A DNA stretch of 64,000 nt from contig NZ_AP018448.1 in assembly GCF_030294945.1 (NCBI RefSeq), positions 5,982,001 to 6,046,000 on the forward strand, in the 5' to 3' direction. The position numbers and the translations under genes were made by a program. The notes beneath the pieces are model-generated. The model was given only the letters and a program-made list of their open reading frames with translations, had not been told where the DNA came from and made no database searches. Shown here piece by piece: positions 59,855-64,000 of the stretch. Each line of letters opens with the position of its first letter. Within the stretch, counting starts at the first letter, position 1. The DNA comes from Streptomyces graminofaciens. Lineage in GTDB: Bacteria > Actinomycetota > Actinomycetes > Streptomycetales > Streptomycetaceae.

Positions 59855-60227
59855 CCATCTTGTCTACCATAGGCGACGCCCCCTGTCTAATCGAGGCGAC
59901 AAGCCTGTCCTGCCGCGGCGGTCCCACCGACCAGACGGACACGCCCCTGCCAGGCGCGTACAGATCGCATGGGGAACAGGCACGCCACGACGCTGGGGCT
60001 GAGGCGCTGGCCGGGCCCAGTCTCGGGTGGGCGTGATTCTGCAAGGCGCCAGGGGAACACAGCTCTGGGAACCGGCCGGAGGAGCCATTGGAGGCCTGCC
60101 CCATGTTCGAGCTGTTCCGCTGACATCCAACGTTGACATCAACGCCCCCGAACGGCGGCGGCTCCCAGCAGCCACGTACGGCGTTGGTTCACGACGCGCG
60201 CCCCGACCCGCCCGATGGAGGATCGAA
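59855..60227. other. element end upstream of hicA, no gene seen
   Basis: About 370 bases up to the second attachment site. It should hold the hicAB promoter. Long frames here run through the attachment site and are not coding. Confidence 0.45.
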
Positions 60228-60270
60228 CTCCTAAAGCGGGTGTCGCAGGTTCGAATCCTGCCGGGGGCAC
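60228..60270 (+). other. attachment site attR of the AICE
   Basis: A 43-base direct repeat identical to 42555-42597, the 3' part of the tRNA-Arg gene without its 5' half. It marks the right end of the 17.7 kb AICE. Confidence 0.9.
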
Positions 60271-60322
60271 AGCGCATTAAGCCACTGACCTGGGGTTTCT
60301 CCCCCAGAGAGGTGTTCTCTTC

Positions 60323-60352
60323 GGCCCCGGACTCCGCGTCCGGGGCCGTTTT
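60323..60352. terminator. hairpin terminator
   Basis: GGCCCCGGAC and GTCCGGGGCC around TCCGC, followed by GTTTT. It lies on the plus strand after the attachment site. Confidence 0.75.
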
Positions 60353-60401
60353 GCGTGAGCGACGGGGACTGCTCGGCCGGTAGCGGGTCTGTATGCGCAG
60401 G

Positions 60402-60742
60402 TCTGAACGTCGGGAACCAGCCGGTGCAGGCTGCCCGGGCCGAACGGCGCAGTGCCGCCCTCGCCGGTTCTGCCGGTGAGCAGGTGCAGCCGTCCGCCCC
60501 GTAACGCGACCACGTGGCGCACCTCGTTCAGCAACACGACATCGGCCTCGCTGCGCACCCGGTACAGCACGACGACGTCGCCGGGCGCCTCCTCCTCCAA
60601 CATGACACTCAAGGGCGTGATCCCCACGCCCCTGGCGATCAGCAGGGTGCCGGGCCGGGTCCGGCGCGGCGAGGTGAACGCCCCGTACGGTCCCTCGACG
60701 AAGGCGCGGCTGCGGACCGGAACGTTCCGCAGGCCGACGCTG
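60402..60742 (-). pseudogene. ferric-reductase/FNR-type fragment
   Basis: The minus strand encodes the NAD-binding half of a ferredoxin-reductase-like domain: VRSRAFVEGPYGAFT, RPGTLLIARGVGITPLSVML, DVVVLYRVRSEADVVLLNEV, HRLVPDVQT. Both ends are missing; the C-terminal CGPP motif is cut off at the terminator. Such domains occur in membrane ferric reductases. The fragment lies between two attachment repeats. Confidence 0.65.
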
Positions 60743-60885
60743 GTTCCTCACTTATCGTGGGCTCGCTGGTCGGATGCTGGCCGACGGGGAGGGGTGTGAT
60801 CGAGATCAGCATGCCGGACGGACGGCAGACAGTACGCTGAATCCAGCGGGATCGGGCCCGCAGCACAGTGTCCGGGAGGTGCTCC

Positions 60886-61452
60886 ATGACGGCCGAGATG
60901 ATGGCCCCGGCGTGGATGCATGAGCAGATCACGGCGGAGGAGTACGAGTCCTGGTCCGAGGAGCAGTGCGCCGGTATTGAGATCGTGGACGGGATGGTCG
61001 TCGTCAGTCCGAGTGCGTCCAAGCGGCACAACCGGCTGGCCCGGATTCTGGCGAACGCCCTGGATGCCGCCGCGGGCACGGAGTGGAACGCCGACACGGA
61101 CTTCGACGTCCGGCTTCAGGACGTCCCGCTCACGAATCGCCGCCCGGACGTCGTCGTGTACCGCGCAGACACGATCGACATCACCCCGACCCGCCCTGAG
61201 CACGTGCTGCTGGTCGCGGAGGTGGTGTCGCCAGGCTCGGAAACCACCGACCGGATCGTGAAGGTCGACCAGTACGCCAAGGCAGGCATCGCCTTCTACT
61301 GGCGGATCGAGCAGGCCGCGACCGGCGTTCCGCTCGTGTACACCTACGTCCTCGACCCCGCCACGAAGACCTACCGGGACGGAGACGTGTTCACCGGCGT
61401 CCTCAAGGTAGCGGCCCCCTTCCCGGTGGAGATCGACCTAGGCCAGGTCTGA
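60886..61452 (+). CDS. Uma2-family (DUF820) endonuclease-like protein
   Basis: This is a 188-residue protein. ATG 60886 follows GGGAGG. The PD-(D/E)XK core is visible: IEIVDGMVVVSPSASKRHNR, NRRPDVVVYRAD (the PD), LLVAEVVSPGSETTDRIVKV (the ExV and following K) and YAKAGIAFYWRIEQ. Streptomyces carry many such genes of unproven role, some near mobile DNA. Here it is the only intact gene between two attachment repeats. Confidence 0.88.
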   Translation: MTAEMMAPAWMHEQITAEEYESWSEEQCAGIEIVDGMVVVSPSASKRHNRLARILANALDAAAGTEWNADTDFDVRLQDVPLTNRRPDVVVYRADTIDITPTRPEHVLLVAEVVSPGSETTDRIVKVDQYAKAGIAFYWRIEQAATGVPLVYTYVLDPATKTYRDGDVFTGVLKVAAPFPVEIDLGQV

Positions 61453-61610
61453 CCCACGCTCAGCAGCCAGCAGCGCGTGAGCGATGCGTGAGCGGACTGC
61501 CCGATACGGGGCGGCATGAGCCGGATCAAGTGGCTCGCCGTGCGGCTCTCATCAGGGGAATCAGCACCGCCCGGCAGCGCCAGTCACCCCCCGGCAAGGA
61601 TCCAATCCCA

Positions 61611-61652
61611 CTCCTAAAGCGGGTGTCGCAGGTTCGAATCCTGCCGGGGCAC
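61611..61652 (+). other. third attachment-site repeat
   Basis: A 42-base copy of the tRNA-Arg 3' end with one G deleted in the acceptor run. It is followed by a terminator like the one behind the intact tRNA. Confidence 0.88.
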
Positions 61653-61656
61653 CAGG

Positions 61657-61694
61657 CAAAATGGCCCGGACCGATCATGGTCCGGGCCGTTTTG
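61657..61694. terminator. hairpin terminator
   Basis: CAAAATGGCCCGGACC and GGTCCGGGCCGTTTTG pair around GATCAT. It resembles 42604-42637 and probably is the original terminator behind the tRNA gene. Confidence 0.8.
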
Positions 61695-61741
61695 CCGGCA
61701 CCATTTGACGGCAGTCGCGCGGACTCGCCCCTCCTGCGCGG

Positions 61742-62215
61742 CTACTCGTCTGACCGTTCAGCCTCTGGTGTAGCCAGTTCAATGCCACGCACGCGGCGAA
61801 GCCAGCGCGTCAGGACGAACAGCGAGGCGCCCGCAATGCCGCACGGCTCCCATACCGCAGTCACAACGCAGGCAAGCCCTGGTCGCCGACGATGTAGATC
61901 GCCTGTGCGCCCACGACCGCAGGAATGAATGCGTTGGTCCGGGAGGGCACGCGGAGTAGCCAGTGCACTGGCGTCCAGGCGGGACTGACGACGTACCGGA
62001 GGCGCATCCGCGAAGCCGCGAGCAGGAAGCCGAATACAACCACAAGTTGCCGCCTTGACGAGAAGGTGACGCCTTCTTCGGGTGCGCCAGAAAGTATGGC
62101 GGCCCACTCCGCGCGGAGATGGCTCCGGCGGCGACCGGCAATACGAACCGCGATGCCCGTCGCCGCCCGTGCCGTGCCACCAGGCTTGGCACGCACACGT
62201 TTCCGCGAGGCCACA
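61742..62215 (-). pseudogene. frameshifted membrane protein gene
   Basis: The first part reads HLRAEWAAILSGAPEEGVTF, RRQLVVVFGFLLAASRMRLR and TNAFIPAVVGAQAIYIVGDQ, then stops near 61861. The next frame continues with VVTAVWEPCGIAGASLFVLT and RWLRRVRGIELATPE to 61742. One frameshift joins them into a two- to three-helix membrane protein of a kind seen in Streptomyces. The N-terminus is cut by the IS3 end. A sequencing error is possible. Confidence 0.55.
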
Positions 62216-62290
62216 TAGTGGGCTTGATCCGCTTTGACGGACATTCGAGATCAGGGGTTCTGCCCCGGGAGGATGTCCATCATGGAGAGC

Positions 62291-62590
62291 ATGGGGAAGA
62301 AGAAGCCTCGGCCTCGCCGTTCGTTCACGCCGGAGTTCAAGGCCGAGATCGTCGAGCTGTGCCGGCGCGGTGACCGCTCGGTCGGTCAGACCGCCAAGGA
62401 CTTCGATCTGGCCGAGACCGCGGTGCGGCTGTGGGTCAGCCAGGCCGAGGTCGACGCGGGCGAACGTGACGGCCTGACCAGCAGTGAACGCGAGGAGCCG
62501 GCCGCGCTGCGGAGGGAGAACCGCCGACTGCGCGAGGACGTGGAGGTCCTCAAGCGGGCGACGGCTTTCTTCGCGAAGGAGACCCGGTGA
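62291..62590 (+). CDS. IS3-family OrfA
   Basis: This is a 99-residue helix-turn-helix protein; ATG 62291 follows GGAGAG. RPRRSFTPEFKAEIVELCRR, GQTAKDFDLAETAVRLWVSQ and a leucine-zipper-like LRRENRRLREDVEVLKRATA are typical of IS3 OrfA. It normally fuses to OrfB by a -1 frameshift near 62585. Confidence 0.88.
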   Translation: MGKKKPRPRRSFTPEFKAEIVELCRRGDRSVGQTAKDFDLAETAVRLWVSQAEVDAGERDGLTSSEREEPAALRRENRRLREDVEVLKRATAFFAKETR

Positions 62591-63462
62591 CGGTCCACCC
62601 GTTCATCGAGGCGGAGGAGCAGAGCGGCCACAGCGTCAAGCGCGCGTGGAACTGCTGAGGGTCTCCGGACCCGCCTTCTATGCCCGCCGCACCGGCGTTC
62701 CCGGCCCGCGTGCCGTCCGCGACGCCGAGCTGACCGGGCAGATCACCGAGGTCCACGCCACGTCGCGTGGCACCGCACCTATGGCGCCCCACGCATCCAC
62801 GCCGTACCCAAGCGCGAGGGCACGGACGCGGTCGACGCCGCGTCGCCCGGCTGATGCGGGCCCCCGGTCTGCAGGGCCGGCACCGCAGACGGCGGCAGCT
62901 GACCACGATCCCTGATCCACGGGCTGCTACACGGCCGGACCTCGTTGTCCGGGACTTCCGGCCCGACGCCACGGCCCTCGACGCCCGGTGGTGCGGCGAC
63001 ATCACCTATGTCTGGACCGAGGAGGGCCGGCTGTATCTGGCCACGGTCATCGACATCGCTTCGCGCCGGGTGGTGGGCTGGGCGACGGCCGATCACCTGC
63101 GGACCGAGCTGGTCGCCGATGCTCTGACAGCAGCCTGCCGGCAGCGTCGTCCCACCCGGCCGGTGATCTTTGACTCGGATCGCGGCTGTCAGTGCACCAG
63201 TCAGCAAGTCGCCTCCCTGTCACGGGAGTTGGGAGTCCGTCTTTCGGTGGGCCGCACCGGGCAATGCTGGGACAACGCGCTCGCCGAGTCGTTCTTCGCC
63301 ACCATCAAACGGGAGTTGCTCGACACCACCGCCTGGCCCAGCCGAGCCGCAGCCCGCACCGCGATCTTCGACTTCATCGAGGGCTGGTACAACTTGCACC
63401 GACTGCACAGCAGCCTCGGCTACCGCAGCCCCGCCGAATACGAGACCGCACCCGCAGCCTGA
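62587..63462 (+). pseudogene. IS3-family OrfB with frameshifts
   Basis: VHPFIEAEEQSGHSVKRAWN ends in a stop because one base is missing near 62649. ELLRVSGPAFYARRTG resumes in another frame, a second shift occurs near 62770, and the rve domain is intact from about 62850: GDITYVWTEEGRLYLATVID (Asp), VIFDSDRGCQCTSQQVASL (Asp), NALAESFFATIKRELL (Glu). The upstream shifts make transposition unlikely. Confidence 0.82.
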
Positions 63463-63521
63463 CCACCACACCAATGGTGTCCGTCAAAGCGGAACAAGCT
63501 CACTGGCTACGGTCATCACGC

Positions 63522-64000
63522 TCACCTGGCCTTCGCTGAGGGCTGCCGGCGCCGATGGCCAGCCGGTTCTTCTTCCTCCGCCTCGGGCTCCTCTTCCTCC
63601 GCCTCGGGCTCTTCCTCCTCCTCTTCCTCCGCCTCGGGCTCCTCTTCCTCCGCCTCGGGCTCTTCTTCCTCCTCCTCGTCACGCGGCTCCTCTTCCTCCG
63701 CCTCCGCCTCTTCGAATTCGTCCTCGGGCTGCTCTTCGCCCTGCTCCTCCTCGTCCGCGGCCTCCTCGTCGCGCACTTCCTCATCGCTGCGCACCACCTC
63801 GCCGTCGCGCACCTCGCCCCGCCACCCCTCGACCTCCTCGGGGTGCAGAAGTACCTGGCTCATGGCGTGCCGGCGGAAGTGCTTCAGTTCGAGCCGTGCC
63901 CTGCGGCCCTGGGCACGCCAGAGGTTCCCGGTATGCTCGAACATGCCCTGCGGGTGGTACTGCAGAACCAGCAGGATCCTGGTGAGGTGCGGCCCGGCCT
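63522..64000 (-). CDS. SRPBCC-family protein with acidic tail (partial)
   Basis: The minus-strand frame is open at the right edge. The visible part begins GPHLTRILLVLQYHPQGMFE and continues GNLWRAQGRRARLELKHFRR, HPEEVEGWRGEVRDGEVV. This is the end of the polyketide-cyclase-like SRPBCC domain encoded in Streptomyces gas-vesicle gene clusters. A tail of about 90 residues is mostly Glu/Ala/Pro repeats (EEEPEAEEE units), then a basic end. Its gas-vesicle partners would lie right of the window. Confidence 0.82.
   Translation of the reverse strand, partial: AGPHLTRILLVLQYHPQGMFEHTGNLWRAQGRRARLELKHFRRHAMSQVLLHPEEVEGWRGEVRDGEVVRSDEEVRDEEAADEEEQGEEQPEDEFEEAEAEEEEPRDEEEEEEPEAEEEEPEAEEEEEEEPEAEEEEPEAEEEEPAGHRRRQPSAKAR
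63561..63760 (-). repeat. tandem repeats coding a Glu-rich tail
   Basis: Imperfect repeats of CTTCCTCCGCCTCGGGCT (plus strand) encode EPEAEEE units. They are prone to length change by slippage. Confidence 0.75.

Larger units (their letters stand above)
62224..63498 (+). mobile_element. IS3-family insertion sequence, degraded
   Basis: Ends TTGATCCGCTTTGACGGACA (about 62224-62243) and TGTCCGTCAAAGCGGAACAA (63478-63497) are inverted repeats with one mismatch. OrfA is intact, OrfB has several frameshifts. No clear target duplication. Confidence 0.82.

Noticed and set aside
60228..60270. Additional tRNA-Arg genes at the second and third core copies
   Set aside because: Only the 3' part from the anticodon loop is present; D arm and 5' acceptor are missing, so these are attachment sites.
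63561..63760. Repeat array as CRISPR
   Set aside because: The repeats are contiguous, without unique spacers, and code for an acidic tail; no cas genes are present.
63170..63985. Plus-strand Pro-rich frame of 271 codons
   Set aside because: It starts inside the IS3 transposase and then reads the antisense of the Glu-rich repeats as proline runs.

Overview
The window looks like Streptomyces or a close actinomycete. GC and third-codon GC are high, most start regions carry AGGAG-type ribosome binding sites, and TetR, XRE and GntR regulators abound. A pSAM2-type integrative and conjugative element (AICE) sits in a tRNA-Arg gene, and the right edge cuts a gas-vesicle-cluster type SRPBCC gene. I see no core housekeeping operons, so this is accessory DNA rich in duplications, insertion sequences and decaying genes.

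Layout. 1-7100: part of a kleisin-like helical protein, small regulators or hypotheticals, and an odd translationally coupled pair (a tyrosine-recombinase-like protein lacking its catalytic residues plus a DDE-type nuclease). 7100-20400: a redox and regulator block (nitroreductase, COG2085 oxidoreductases, TetR, MmyB-type XRE regulator, SDR) present twice as a 2.9-3.9 kb duplication. The second copy carries an internal deletion. Between and around the copies lie a SnoaL-like gene, an epoxide-hydrolase-like gene, broken IS5 and IS630 elements and remnants of several enzymes. 20500-30000: a catabolic block on the minus strand with an amidohydrolase/decarboxylase, a double Lrp regulator, an MFS exporter and a PaoABCD-like molybdenum aldehyde oxidase operon. 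One operator-like motif is shared by the XRE genes, both SDR genes, an SDR remnant and the pao-like operon. 30700-37640: a TetR-controlled operon (CocE-type hydrolase, acyl-CoA ligase, enoyl-CoA hydratase, SDR, quinone oxidoreductase) bracketed by two near-identical 28-bp palindromes. 38150-41620: a D-tartrate module (DctA transporter, TarD dehydratase, divergent GntR regulator with a perfect palindrome between them).

42524-61652: the AICE. It starts in tRNA-Arg(CCT) and carries int, xis, a RepSA-like initiator with no canonical start codon, spd genes, a TraB translocase, an SCO3933-type protein, KorSA and a Pif-like Nudix protein. A GHKL ATPase pair, an intact IS4-family element with 10-bp target duplications and a cargo region follow. 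The tRNA 3' end recurs at 60228 and 61611, so a 17.7 kb element is followed by a 1.4 kb remnant with a Uma2 nuclease. The cargo includes hicAB, a DUF4145-like protein, a membrane-anchored hypothetical and, most notably, an AT-richer three-gene operon (53021-56753). That operon encodes an AAA-type ATPase, a membrane protein joining a terpene-cyclase-like alpha/alpha toroid to a coiled coil and two transmembrane helices, and a third protein with two predicted membrane segments. This is the best candidate here for an undescribed defence or conflict system. 61700-64000: a frameshifted membrane gene, a broken IS3-family element and the SRPBCC gene.
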